From Bolinopsis microptera (lineage: Eukaryota > Ctenophora > Tentaculata > Lobata > Bolinopsidae): DNA of 64,000 bases. Location: the NCBI RefSeq assembly GCF_026151205.1, contig NC_087081.1:2487246-2551245 (forward strand), written 5' to 3'. The position numbers were made by a program, and so were the translations under genes. Shown piece after piece: positions 9,526-21,749 of this stretch; position 1 is the stretch's first letter; every line of letters starts with the position of its first letter. A model generated the notes under the pieces. The model was not told the DNA's origin. It made no database searches and saw only the letters and a list, made by a program, of their open reading frames with translations.

Positions 9526-12500
9526 CTTGACCATCCTGCTGACACGTTGCCGGTCCCAGCAAACCTTCCGTGTCCACCCCACAAGGTACTCTCACCACAC
9601 ACCCATCCTGCCCGTCCCAGTTCACCGTAACATTCCCCGCTGTCACAATGTAACCTGTAACACCCGGGGTGACGGTCACGTGACCCAGTATCTGGTGTGT
9701 TGTTACTACCTGGAAGGAGGCACCATTGTGTGAGATTATGTTGGGTGATAGAAGTTGGATTGAGCTGGTCTGGGAGTGGAGCGTAATGCTATTCAAGCAG
9801 GTGTTTGCGGGGTTGGTGGGAGCGCAGGGTTTAAACGTTCCGTATAGTAGAACTTGTTCACTTTCCAGGAGCAGATGTGTACCTGGTCAGTGGAGTGTAG
9901 ATGTTGGAGGGTGTTATCAGACGGAATGGGGGTTTTCAGTTAGCCTAATTTGAAAAGGTCGTTCATAATAAAAAATCTAAAGTGCTGTTATGAGGTCAAT
10001 ATAATATTTGGTTCAAACTGTAATTGAGCAAAACACCAACATAAGTAAAAACCTGTAAGTGTGTAACTGTCCTGGGCCCCACCAAAAGTAGTCACGTGAG
10101 ATAATCCCACCACAGAGGCACGTGACTCGCCACGTGGGGGCCGCCTCAGTTCCTCGTACTCTATATCAACATTAAAGGTAGTTGAAATCTTGTTTGTGAG
10201 ACAGTTTGATGCTTCCACGATCCACGATCCAGCTAGGAGACCGGACATTTGACCCTGGACTGTGTCGCCAGAATCATCTTCTCTGTACCTCTGTCCGTTT
10301 ACATACCATCTGTGTTTTAATTCAATAAATATAGTGAAGCAGTTTGGAACCAAATACTCCAAAACAGGGGTCAATTAGACAGACAGCAACGTTTTGCACC
10401 AAAACCCATCGAACTAATATTTAATTGTAATGAAAGTTGCTCATGTGTTATACCTGTATACAGGATCAGGATCCGCCACAGCATGCACCCTCAGTATAAC
10501 ACTCTCTCCAGCCACAACAACCCTGTTCTCTTGTTCCAACACGAACTCTGGTAATCTGACTTCATCTCGTGGACACGCTCCGTAACTCACTACCTCTATC
10601 CCTGCTATTCCTCTTTCACAAGCACTGCTCTTCATTTCACAAGCAGTCGAGTAAGTTCTGCAGTCACTCGCACATACGGGACCTTTGCTGACGTCATCAG
10701 GTGATGTAGTGACGTCATCAGAAGCGCAGGGAAAGTTGCAGGTACAGCTGTGAGAGCTAGTATAAGGATCAGGTTCGCAGATCTGATGGGATGAGCAGGT
10801 ATTTTCAAGACACAGATCTCTGACGGAGATGTAAGCGCGAGTGTTGATTATATCACCTGTTATACCTTCAGCTGTGCATTCCAACCAGCCCTCGTGGTCA
10901 GGCAACACCTGTGAAACACACAATCTTCAAGTTTAAATTGTATATGTATCACATTAATTAATTAATTAAGTATGTCTGATAAAAAGGATGTGTCTTGTTA
11001 CCATGTTGCTTATTTCCCTGACCACAACTAATTGGTAGGCTGTTCAATGAATCTGATGAACAAAGTTTCACCTTTAAAGCTTTAACATAGGTAAAGTCAT
11101 AGCATCTCACCTGAACGATCAGGAGGGAAGCATTGGTGGGAGAATGGTTGATGGTAGCTAAATATTCAAAGTCTTCGTTTCTCGGTCTGAAGTCTAGTTG
11201 AACTGTGCGTGCCCGTGTTGTGTCACAGTTAATCATAACAGAGGAACCAGGTGACAACGTCATATTCCGGAGGGGATTTCGAAACTGCACATCCCTGTCT
11301 GCTCTCTCCGTTCTACCCAGAGGTCTCTCAGTTTTAGTTTCACTTTCGTTTTCAAACTTACCAACGTGTTTTGTCTTTTTCCCCAAATCCCGAGCTCTAT
11401 TCCCCAGTTCAATCAAGTATTGCTCGTATGTTTTATCAGCTTCTGGTCTACTTATCACTGTGCTACCTGCGGAGAATGGACACGTGACTGCAGGAAATGG
11501 ACACGTGACTGCAGGAAATGGACACGTGACTGCAGGAAATGGACACGTGACTGCAGGAAATGGACACGTGACTGCAGGAAATGGACACGTGACTGCAGGA
11601 AATGGACACGTGACTGCAGGAAATGGACACGTGACTGCAGGAAATGGACACGTGACTGCAGAGAATGGACACGTGACTGCAGAGAATGGACACGTGACTG
11701 CAGAGAATGGACACGTGACTGCAGAGAATGGACACGTGACTGCAGGAAATGGACACGTGACTGCAGGAAATGGACACGTGACTGCAGAGAATGGACACGT
11801 GACTGCAGGAAATGGACACGTGACTGCAGGAAATGGACACGTGACTGCAGAGAATGGACACGTGACTGCAGGAAATGGACACGTGACTGCAGGAAATGGA
11901 CATGTGACTGCAGGAAATGGACACGTGACTGTAGGAAATGGACACGTGACTGCGGAGAATGGACACGTGACTGCAGGAAATGGACACGTGACTGCAGGAA
12001 ATGGACACGTGACTGCAGGAAATGGACACGTGACTGCAGGAAATGGACATGTGACTGCAGGAAATGGACACGTGACTGCAGGAAATGGACACGTGACTGC
12101 AGGAAATGGACACGTGACTGCAGGAAATGGACACGTGACTGCAGAGAATGGACACGTGACTGCAGAGAATGGACACGTGACTGCAGAGAATGGACACGTG
12201 ACTGCAGAGAATGGACACGTGACTGCAGAAAATGGACACGTGACTGCGGAGAATGGACACGTGACTGCAGGAAATGGACACGTGACTGCAGAGAATGGAC
12301 ACGTGACTGCAGGAAATGGACACGTGACTGCAGGAAATGGACACGTGACTGCAGAGAATGGACACGTGACTGCAGGAAATGGACACGTGACTGCAGGAAA
12401 TGGACATGTGACTGCAGGAAATGGACACGTGACTGTAGGAAATGGACACGTGACTGCGGAGAATGGACACGTGACTGCAGAGAATGGACACGTGACTGCA

Positions 12501-15500
12501 GGAAATGGACACGTGACTGCAGGAAATGGACACGTGACTGCAGGAAATGGACACGTGACTGCAGGAAATGGACACGTGACTGCAGGAAATGGACACGTGA
12601 CTGCAGGAAATGGACATGTGACTGCAGGAAATGGACACGTGACTGCAGGAAATGGACACGTGACTGCAGGAAATGGACACGTGACTGCAGGAAATGGACA
12701 CGTGACTGCAGGAAATGGACACGTGACTGCAGGAAATGGACACGTGACTGCAGGAAATGGACATGTGACTGCAGGAAATGGACACGTGACTGCAGGAAAT
12801 GGACACGTGACTGCAGGAAATGGACACGTGACTGCAGGAAATGGACATGTGACTGCAGGAAATGGACACGTGACTGCAGGAAATGGACACGTGACTGCAG
12901 GAAATGGACACGTGACTGCAGAAAATGGATACGTGACTGCAGAGAATGGACAGTTCGCAGTAAACCAATTCAGTTCGCAGTAAACCAATTTGTATTTGCA
13001 CTGTTTTTTAGCTCGCTTATCAGTGATCGTTATCAGTGAAAGTGTTACTCGCCACGTCGACTTTCAACAGCGCCGACTGTGTAGCATGGATTTTTCAGTG
13101 GACCGGCTCAACGCGATGGACCATGAGATGACATCAGAAATTCAGAAAATATTCAAGGTTGCCAATGTTTCATGTAGATCTGACTTTACTGAGACCGCTT
13201 TAATGAAACTTAACAAAAATCCACTCGTCAAAATCATCGGCAGCTTAATGAAATTGGCGGAGAAGAATATTGAACTTTGTAAAAGTGCTGCTGGGAAAAT
13301 TGATGTCATGAAATCGGAGAAAATAGCGGATCAGAAACTAATTATTGAAACTCAACAAGGACAGATGAATTCAGTTCAGGAGACAGTTAAATCAGAAATG
13401 AAAAGTTGGACGGATGTTGTCAAGAAAAACACTGCTCAGCGTCCTGGCGGGAAACCTTTAACAGAAAACTCTATCAAACAAGCCGTCAGGACTGTAAATG
13501 AAGAGAAGAAACGATCGAAGTACTTGATGATCTACGGTTGCCATGAAAGTGATAAAGAAGCCGATTTTGAGCTCAACAAAGTTGTCAAGGACATACTTTA
13601 CGGAACTGACGCTTTCCCCGTGCTCCGCACTGGTGAGGTCTACAGAATCGGAAGGAAGGAACCGGGTAAGAATAGGCCTATCAAGGTCGAATTTGGTTGT
13701 GCCAGTGAGGTAGACTTGATTTTGATGCGTGCACGAAACCTCAGAGACAGTGACTCTTTCAAACATGTTTATTTGGGACCGGACAGAACCAAAGAGGAAC
13801 AGCTTGCGCATAGTAAACTTGTTAAGGAGATGAAACAGATGATCCAGAAAGACTCAAATAAACATTATTTCATACGCGACAGAAAGATCTGCACGGCTGA
13901 TAAAACCTTATCATCTCAAACGTCCCAAAGCTCCTGATAAGAGTTAATGTATGATGTATGTTGAGTGTTATTTGGTGCTGACTGGAGTTGCCGTGTGTAG
14001 ATTTACCACTTTTTACAATTAATAAATGAACCGCGTTGAAAGCTTATTTAGTGTGTTTTTTTCAGTGCTGAGACTGGTAAATGTTAAAGTAACAGAACCT
14101 GAACTGCAACTCATATTTTTATGCTATTTTCTAGTTACGTCGACACACAAGGCTAAATAGTTTTCGGAGGCTTGCTAGAATTTTATTCTCTATGTTTCTC
14201 TATAATTTTATATTGTATGTTTTTTATATTTCGGTACAGACCAGCGCCCATTGGGCGTATTCAATCAATCAAAGACACGTGACTGCGGAGAATGGACACG
14301 TGACTGCAGGAAATGGACACGTGACTGCAGAGAATGGACACATGACTGCAGAGAATGGACACATGACTGCAGAGAATGGACACGTGACTGCAGAGAATGG
14401 ACACGTGACTGCAGAGAATGGACACGTGACTGCAGGAAATGGACACGTGACTGCAGAGAATGGATACGTGACTGCAGAGAATGGACACGTGACTGCAGAG
14501 AATGGACACGTGACTGCAGAGAATGGACACGTGACTGCAGAGAATGGACACGTGACTGCAGGAAATGGACACGTGACTGCAGGAAATGGACACGTGACTG
14601 CAGGAAATGGACACGTGACTGCAGGAAATGGACACGTGACTGCAGGAAATGGACACGTGACTGCAGGAAATGGACACGTGACTGCAGGAAATGGACACGT
14701 GACTGCAGAAAATGGATACGTGACTGCAGGAAATGGACACGTGACTGCAGGAAATGGACACGTGACTGCAGGAAATGGACACGTGACTGCAGAGAATGGA
14801 CACGTGACTGCAGGAAATGGACACGTGACTGCAGGAAATGGACATGTGACTGCAGGAAATGGACACGTGACTGCAGGAAATGGACACGTGACTGCGGAGA
14901 ATGGACACGTGACTGCAGGAAATGGACACGTGACTGCAGGAAATGGACAAGTGACTGCAGGAAATGGACATGTGACTGCAGGAAATGGACACGTGACTGC
15001 AGGAAATGGACACGTGACTGCAGGAAATGGACACGTGACTGCAGAGAATGGATACGTGACTGCAGAGAATGGACACGTGACTGCAGAGAATGGACACGTG
15101 ACTGCGGAGAATGGACACGTGACTGCAGAGAATGGACACGTGACTGCAGAGAATGGACACGTGACTGCAGAGAATGGACACGTGACTGCAGAGAATGGAC
15201 ACGTGACTGCAGAGAATGGACACGTGACTGCAGGAAATGGACACGTGACTGCAGAGAATGGATACGTGACTGCAGAGAATGGACACGTGACTGCAGAGAA
15301 TGGACACGTGACTGCAGAGAATGGACACGTGACTGCAGGAAATGGACACGTGACTGCAGGAAATGGACACGTGACTGCAGGAAATGGACACGTGACTGCA
15401 GGAAATGGACACGTGACTGCAGAAAATGGATACGTGACTGCAGGAAATGGACACGTGACTGCAGGAAATGGACACGTGACTGTAGGAAATGGACACGTGA

Positions 15501-16532
15501 CTGCAGGAAATGGACACGTGACTGCAGGAATTGGACACGTGACTGCAGGAAATGGACACGTGACTGTAGGAAATGGACACGTGACTGCAGGAAATGGACA
15601 CGTGACTGTAGAGAATGGACACGTGACTGCAGGAAATGGACACGTGACTGCAGGAAATGGACACGTGACTGCAGGAAATGGACACGTGACTGCAGGAAAT
15701 GGACACGTGACTGCAGAAAATGGATACGTGACTGCAGGAAATGGACACGTGACTGCAGGAAATGGACACGTGACTGTAGGAAATGGACACGTGACTGCAG
15801 GAAATGGACACGTGACTGCAGGAATTGGACACGTGACTGCAGGAAATGGACACGTGACTGTAGGAAATGGACACGTGACTGCAGGAAATGGACACGTGAC
15901 TGTAGAGAATGGACACGTGACTGCAGGAAATTGACACGTGACTGCGGAGAATGGACACGTGACTGCGGAGAATGGACACGTGACTGCAGAGAATGGACAC
16001 GTGACTGCAGGAAATGGACACGTGACTGCAGGAAATGGACACGTGACTGCAGGAAATGGACACGTGACTGCGGAGAATGGACACGTGACTGCAGGAAATG
16101 GACATGTGACTCGGTCAGACTGTTCAATTTCGGTGTAGTTCAGTTGGTCATTCAAAAATCAAAACTCTTAGCAACTGGAGATGTACCGCAATAGAATAAT
16201 TTTTAAATAAACGTGATTGGATGAAACCATGTCACGTGGTGCTTGATTGCTGGTTTTAGAATGGATAATATCGTCATCTTGTTGATCTATCAATAATTGA
16301 GCCCTGTGCTGTATGTTAAGTTCCATTACCGCCTCATCGAAGTTGAAACAGTCGACGATCGTGCATCTCAACAGTATGTATGGTTTCTGGCGATTGTCGA
16401 GACCACTACTCAACTTCAAGACTTTATTGTAATCACCACGGAATAATTGAAGTATCTACACGTACCTGATATAAATATGCTGTGCATGAGTAGAATAACC
16501 AACTGAAAGAGAAACACTGTTCTGAAGGCCAT
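9526..16532 (-). CDS. Secreted Ig-Kazal-Ig protein gene, six exons found
   Basis: Exons in gene order: 16466-16532, 16236-16421, 11111-11466, 10454-10908, 10053-10309, 9526-9709. All junction phases agree. Exon 1 is a signal peptide (MAFRTVFLFQLVILLMHSIF). Exon 2 is unrecognised. Exon 3 has a charged linker and the start of an Ig domain (SSVMINCD). Exon 4 completes it (GWLECTAEG) and adds a Cys-rich Kazal/follistatin module (GPVCASDCRTYSTACEMKSS ... EVVSYGAC) plus the start of a second Ig-like domain, finished in exon 5 (RWYVNGQRY). That second domain lacks the first Ig cysteine. Exon 6 is Cys- and Gly-rich. It probably encodes an extracellular matrix or adhesion protein. Donor 2 (CCAC|GTGACA) is weak, and the 3' end after 9526 is not found. 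A 4.7 kb CACGTG minisatellite and an opposite-strand gene lie in intron 2. Confidence 0.75.
11467..12957. repeat. 21-bp CACGTG minisatellite, array 1 (about 71 units)
   Basis: The unit is GGAAATGGACACGTGACTGC plus A, with variants GAGAAT for GGAAAT, CATGTG for CACGTG, and GTAGG. It starts exactly at the acceptor of exon 3 of the Ig/Kazal gene. On the minus strand each unit contains a pyrimidine tract and CTGCAG resembling that acceptor (TTCTCCGCAG). Every unit carries an E-box. Higher-order repeats of about 20 units are visible. Because 21 is divisible by 3, several frames on both strands stay open. Confidence 0.97.
13086..13937 (+). CDS. LINE ORF1-like RNA-binding protein, intact
   Basis: This is a 283-residue single-exon ORF. 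ATG at 13086 (MDFSVDRLNAMDHE) is preferred over upstream in-frame codons that lie in low-quality sequence. The N-terminal 100 residues are charged and probably coiled coil. Residues from about 140 on (KYLMIYGCHESDKEADFEL ... VYRIGRKEPGKNRPIKVEFG ... YLGPDRTKEEQLAHSKLVKE ... HYFIRDRKI) match the RRM-like domain of ORF1 proteins of invertebrate non-LTR retrotransposons, which bind element RNA. No reverse transcriptase follows. An AATAAA-type signal (aattaataaatg) occurs near 14020. It sits between two arrays of the same 21-bp repeat, in an intron of the opposite-strand Ig/Kazal gene. It could be a truncated element or a domesticated copy. Confidence 0.7.
   Translation: MDFSVDRLNAMDHEMTSEIQKIFKVANVSCRSDFTETALMKLNKNPLVKIIGSLMKLAEKNIELCKSAAGKIDVMKSEKIADQKLIIETQQGQMNSVQETVKSEMKSWTDVVKKNTAQRPGGKPLTENSIKQAVRTVNEEKKRSKYLMIYGCHESDKEADFELNKVVKDILYGTDAFPVLRTGEVYRIGRKEPGKNRPIKVEFGCASEVDLILMRARNLRDSDSFKHVYLGPDRTKEEQLAHSKLVKEMKQMIQKDSNKHYFIRDRKICTADKTLSSQTSQSS
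14273..16111. repeat. 21-bp CACGTG minisatellite, array 2 (about 87 units)
   Basis: Same unit and variant set as array 1, including GGATACGTG and GGAATTGG types. It contains a higher-order duplication: roughly 15405-15620 is repeated at about 15700-15920. Together with array 1 it forms one array interrupted at 12958-14272. Confidence 0.97.
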
Positions 16533-16857
16533 AATTCGAGCTATATGGTCGGCAAACGTAAAAAAGAAAAATGACGTAGTGTTGTGTGAACTGTTAGTGT
16601 TCGAGTAAATTCTCATACTCAATACTTATCGAATCAAACAGAAACAATAACGGTTACACATCCAATTAAAGTTAATACTCGGCTTTTCCTTCTTGTGCAG
16701 TTTGCATTGAAGAAGAGGCCAAACAAGTTTTTTCTGAAAGCTTTCATGATGGGAAATATGTTCATGTTGCGAGTTTAACAAGTTTACAAGTTTAACAAAA
16801 ATAGATCTTTATTACAATGTCAGATCAGCTGCACAGTATACTTAAAATCATTTGGTG

Positions 16858-16893
16858 TTTGATTACGTAATATCAAATATGTGAACGACCCCT
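16858..16893. mobile_element. Solo MITE terminus
   Basis: The sequence tgattacgtaat...atatgtgaacgacccc followed by taa matches the right end of the MITE at 37268-37423. No matching left end was seen within about 300 bp. Confidence 0.45.
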
Positions 16894-17939
16894 AATAGCG
16901 TATTATTTGTATCCTTGATCCTGTATTTGAGACGTATGATATATTTCAAGTTGTTGTGGTACGGAAATCAACACTGTTTATTCATGATTCAGGTGTTTAT
17001 TTTGGCTGAATTCCAACAACTGTTTTTGTTCCCATGTTCTGTACTCTTATTGTAGATTATGGATTGGGAAATACCGACATGAGCTAAGTTGGTTACTATA
17101 TATTAGCTAAGTTGGTTACTCTGAATCAGATGGATTACGGGTGGGGGCCGGGGGGGGGGGGTTAGATTGTAAATACATGTTTGTTCCTCAAGAACGGCTG
17201 GCCATTCAGATAATTATAAAGATGAAACTTAATTTTATCTTAATTTGTAATTGTAATAAAAATTTGCAATGAGGGATACACCAGTGAATCATGTCTCAGG
17301 AGTGAGACTCTCACTCCGCACCCAATCAATTTAAACTTACATCTTTAATAAGTTTTCAGATTCATTTACTGAATACTGATTAAATTCTCATTCCAAGTCA
17401 CAGTAAAGCTAACAGTAACAAGTAACGTCGAACGTTGTTCATTAATGAACAATAAAATTGTTTGTGAAACTCTGCATGAAAGCCCTTCTATAATCTATTT
17501 CCAATCCAAGCTGGTTTCAACATTCAATCACATAACAAATGTAATGCACACCTTAATTAAATGAGCACAGTAATAGCCCTGAACTGCTATCTAATCCTAT
17601 ATATCTTCTTAATATTGTACTTGTACTTGTATTTGTAGTTGTAGGTTTATAACCTACCAAGACGCGCGCCAAGTTGGACTCGTCGACGAGGACGGTTTTA
17701 ATATTTGAGACAAATATTTTACGAGTATCACCCGTTTAAAACATATTCTTACCGTGAATTCAAACTTATAGTAGTACTAGTAGTACAACTTGATTCTTGA
17801 ATCCCAAAAAAAAACAATTTGCCCTTAGCTTTATTTGTGCTTTAATATATTAATATATTATTATTAACCATTGACAATTGAATCAAGTAAGTCTTCAAAA
17901 ACGTTTAAAACAACAATTTCCCCCAAAGCTGGAATGATT
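16894..17939. other. Intergenic, with one dispersed repeat
   Basis: Nothing coding. It holds a G13 tract near 17149, a tgtacttgt-rich stretch near 17617-17645 and, at about 17640-17750, an inverted copy of the 5478-5580 repeat. Confidence 0.5.
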
Positions 17940-18695
17940 TCAAGACCCTTCCTCTGCAGCGGTTCCGTCAGGGTCGTCTGACACGTACGGTTCTCCTGTG
18001 TAGGGGTCTCTACCATTATCTGCAGAAAAGGTTTTACTTTTAGTTACCTTTACAGATCGGACTTTTATTTATTAGATCGTACTTTATTTGTTTCAGTATT
18101 ACTATTAGAATAGTACACGGCCGGATTCTGGCGTTTTCGACGTAATTTGTGCGGGACCACTTGGACACTAGTGGCCAAATACTAGGATATCCGACATCCG
18201 TGTTGTGGATTACATTTACATATTAGCATTGCTATTGCTAAATTCAACAGGATATCTTAAGTTTATTGTTTATAGAAAATCAAAACTTACGTTCTCTGAG
18301 AAGTATCTGTTCCCTTAATAATCTTGCTGCCACTACACAAATGTCTTGGCTGGTATCTGCTTGTGATTGCAGAACCTGAATCATATTTCAACATCAAGAA
18401 ATTATTTCTCGTCGAACGTCGAGTCTACCAATAGTAGTACCAACAATAAGTATAATTAGCACTTGCAGTAGCAACTAGGAACGCATTAAAAATAAAATGG
18501 TAAAATATCTTTTTATGACTGTTATCCTACCTCTTTTCCTATGTCATGCAGCAAACGATGAAATCCATTTGGTACGCTGAGAACTTCAGGAGCAAAAACT
18601 ATAGACATTTTTAATTTATCCTTCCCTCTGCTGCGTGGTTGCAGTTTTTCTGAACTAAACTGTAAATGCTTGTAGTTGTAGTTGCTCCCTAGTTC
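17940..18695 (-). CDS. RIIa-fold (dimerization/docking) protein, 3' three exons
   Basis: Exons in gene order: 18531-18695, 18291-18375, 17940-18019, with agreeing phases (0, 0, then C|AT). The joined protein includes VLSVPNGFHRLLHDIGKEV, then LQSQADTSQDICVVAARLLR, then a short acidic tail (RDPYTGEPYVSDDPDG...) and a stop. The pattern of Pro-x-Gly, LL, REVL-like and AA-x-x-LL positions is that of the RIIa dimerization/docking fold found in PKA regulatory subunits and in SPA17, ROPN1 and CABYR, which are flagellar AKAP-binding proteins. I therefore infer a ciliary or flagellar role. The start is missing: the first exon here begins in phase 0 after ttccag, and upstream exons were not found up to 20 kb. 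Confidence 0.6.
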
Positions 18696-19012
18696 CTGGA
18701 CATAATAAAGTTGACATTAGTCAATGTTTATGATCGTTATGAATAATTATTTTACAATAAGACTGTAGCTAATTTATATTTTTTATAAACGTATGGTTAG
18801 TGTTACTTTGATCTTGAATTTTTTGATCCATTAAATTCACGTTCATATCCTGTCAAATATATTTTAAAATATGTTTTGTCATACGTTGTATGACCCGCCG
18901 CGCACGAAGTGCGCGGCTCCCCCTGTATCGTCAGGACACCATAGTGAAACGACCGTGGGGGTCGCAACGTGATACAAAATATGTTAATGTCAAAAACAGT
19001 CGTAAACTTTTA

Positions 19013-19449
19013 GGGGCCATCTACTTAGGACGTCCGCCAAAATTACAAATTTTCAGACCAACCGGATGTGTCCGAATTTTCAAAACTACCCCCTTCCTCC
19101 GGACGTCCAGATTTCCAGCTACTTTTAGTTTTAGAGTGCAAATAAAACCAGCTCAAATTCATTGTTAATAAAATGTGTAGTTACTTAAAATAGACAATAA
19201 TACATTTAGTGTCGAACAAGTTTAGCACAGTTACATTTAATTTTAAGTACTCGTTCAAAATACAGGGATCTAAACTTACAGAGTAATTAGTGTCAAAGAA
19301 GAGTTGAAATAAATTGGACTTTGTCGTTAATTCTGCCAAAATTTCCGGACGTCCGGATTTTTAGAAACCCCCCTCCCCCTGTCCGGATTTGTCCGAAATT
19401 CCAAAACCACCCCCTCCCTATTTGCCGGACGTCCTAAGTAGATGGCCCC
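19013..19449. mobile_element. 437-bp MITE with TTA target duplication
   Basis: Terminal inverted repeats GGGGCCATCTACTTAGGACG and its complement (cgtcctaagtagatggcccc) lie at the ends, and TTA flanks both sides. Internal copies of ccggacgtcc and Cys-free open frames have no coding value. The 3-bp TWA target site suggests the PIF/Harbinger superfamily. Confidence 0.75.
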
Positions 19450-21202
19450 TTAGACAAAAGGTCTTGTGGCGTAGTTTGGGATCGGATTGTGAAAAGTGTT
19501 GAAAATACATTCACTTTTAAAGTTTAGGGCATGATACTAGATAGTATATACCAGGATATTCAAAAGTACGTGAGCGCAATTAATTGTGGAAGACGATGCA
19601 CAATGTTAATAGAAACTTAATTGACCGATCACATTTTGACCGCATGTACGAGACCAGAATCATACCTGTCGCAGTAACTGAATATTAAAAACTGATAACA
19701 CCGCAATTAAGTTGGAAATTCTTCTTAGAAATCTAATCCTTGCAATCTAAGATCTAGGCGGTCAATCTGAATCACTATCACGCAGAAATAATTTTCTATT
19801 GTCTACATCGATCGGCAGAAGTTCGTTAAAGAAGATTTGAAAACTTTATTAACACATGCGGTAAGAGTTAATACAGAGTGGTTGAATAACTATGGATTTG
19901 AGATTGCAGCATGTGAGATCACAAAAACTTTTATGATTTGAGTCGGCGAATCCGGCACTCCGCAGTCCGCACGTTTGCTTAAACTTAAACTTAAAGTTAA
20001 ATCTATACGTTAACAGTTAAAAAACTTCATAGTTTGTTCGATACGGATAAAAAATTAATCTATGTCAAATGTGCAGGAGTGCGACTAATAACTAAAATGT
20101 AAGAGGGATACAAAATTCAACACGAAAATAAATTAACAAGATATAAGAAAGATTATTCTTGAAAACTCGAAGTACAATGGAAAGCAGACTTGCATCGCAC
20201 GACAACAAAAGGTTGCATGTTGTTAAGGAGAGATACCAACAGTAACACAGCACTCCAGCCAATGTCATTTCATACGGTAGTTCTGCGGTGAAACAAGTGT
20301 ACTCAAAGGTCACATGCAGAAAGTGGCAAGCTGTAAAAGCTAATATAAGATATTGCTTATCAACTTTTTTACGTCACTATCAATATCTTCCTTCAGGGCC
20401 GGCCTGTGGGATTGTATCTTGGAGTTTAAAGTATTTTAGTGTTACAATCAGCCTTTATCAGAGTTCCTATAGTATAAGTGCTAACCGCAATTTTATCAGT
20501 TCGTAGCACTGGCAACTGGCAGTACTGTTCTGATTTTGCGTGGGAATGGGACATACAAATTGACACGGACCAATAGTAGTAGTACAACTACAAAAATCAT
20601 TATTCTCTATCAGAATTCTCACGAGAACGGGAAATGGTTGTTAGTTAACTGACATGTAAGAATGAAAAGAATTATTCAACTACAAAGCATTTGTGGAGTA
20701 ACTAAAATTAAAAACGATACGACACGTATATTTATAACCATGATAAACACGCACAGTTTTGTGTCAAAGTGTGATAAGCCCTATTAATTTTGTATCTTAT
20801 ACTTTTATGTCTCATTAGACTTCAGAGAAAAAAAGCAAAGGTGAAAACATGCTGTCTCAGACTCTAAGTTGGAGTAATAATATAAAGGCTGCCCCACATT
20901 TTACCAAACTGAAACATGACGACATGTCTATTTTGTCCTTAGTTTTACGGCAAATTATTGATTAAAGGAGTTTTAGTATCGGGTAAGACTAAGAAGCATG
21001 GTTGTGACCATGCTACCAATGGCATTATTGCGAGCATACTATCGGAATTACATTGGAGCCACGCAAGCATGTTCTCTTAATCAGTTAGTCTTCACTTGTA
21101 GTAATGATATTTAAACAGCGATGTTTTTCGATTAACCTCAAACTAGAAAATAAGATTCGATCGTAACGTCTCCAGATAACGTCTCCAGATAATTTGCGGA
21201 GC
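19450..21202. other. Intergenic, nothing recognised
   Basis: AT-rich sequence without recognisable exons, RNA genes or repeats. Short open frames (for example near 20092-20506) lack coding features. Confidence 0.4.
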
Positions 21203-21749
21203 AAGATACAATATAAACATATCACATTAGTTGTCATAAAACGGTAATAAATAATAGTAATACGCACATACGATATGCAGTCTAACAAATAACATCATTC
21301 AATCTCGTCAAGTTCAAAACCACGGCTTAAAAAGAGCCGACCCAAGGAACAATTTAAAATACTTCAAGTCTCTTTTCAAAAAAATTACGATCTAGACCAC
21401 ACTACCTTGACAAAGAAAACCACACTTCGTAATATCAGAGGATGATTAGAGTATAATCACTATCGTGATAATATGAGTGTATTTTATGAGATTTAAAATA
21501 AGAAAAAACTTCATCAGATTTAAAAGAAGAAACTTTAAAGAAGGAGAACATGATGAACACCATGTTCTTGAGTCTGATTCCAGAAACTTCTGTCCAACGT
21601 TAGGATTCAGTTTAAAATTCAACCGTAAACAAATATAAAGAAGTTCGTAAGAAGATGGGATGGATAAAGCTTCGTTATCACTGTAGCATCTGTAACTGTC
21701 ACGTTATCAGGGGATCGTGACGTCATCAAGGGGTCGTGACGTCATCACG

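Noticed and set aside
14192-16155. Several 580-650-codon open frames on both strands over the 21-bp array
   Set aside because: A 21-bp unit without stops opens multiple frames by construction; peptides such as NGHVTAG or SCSHVSI repeats have no other support.
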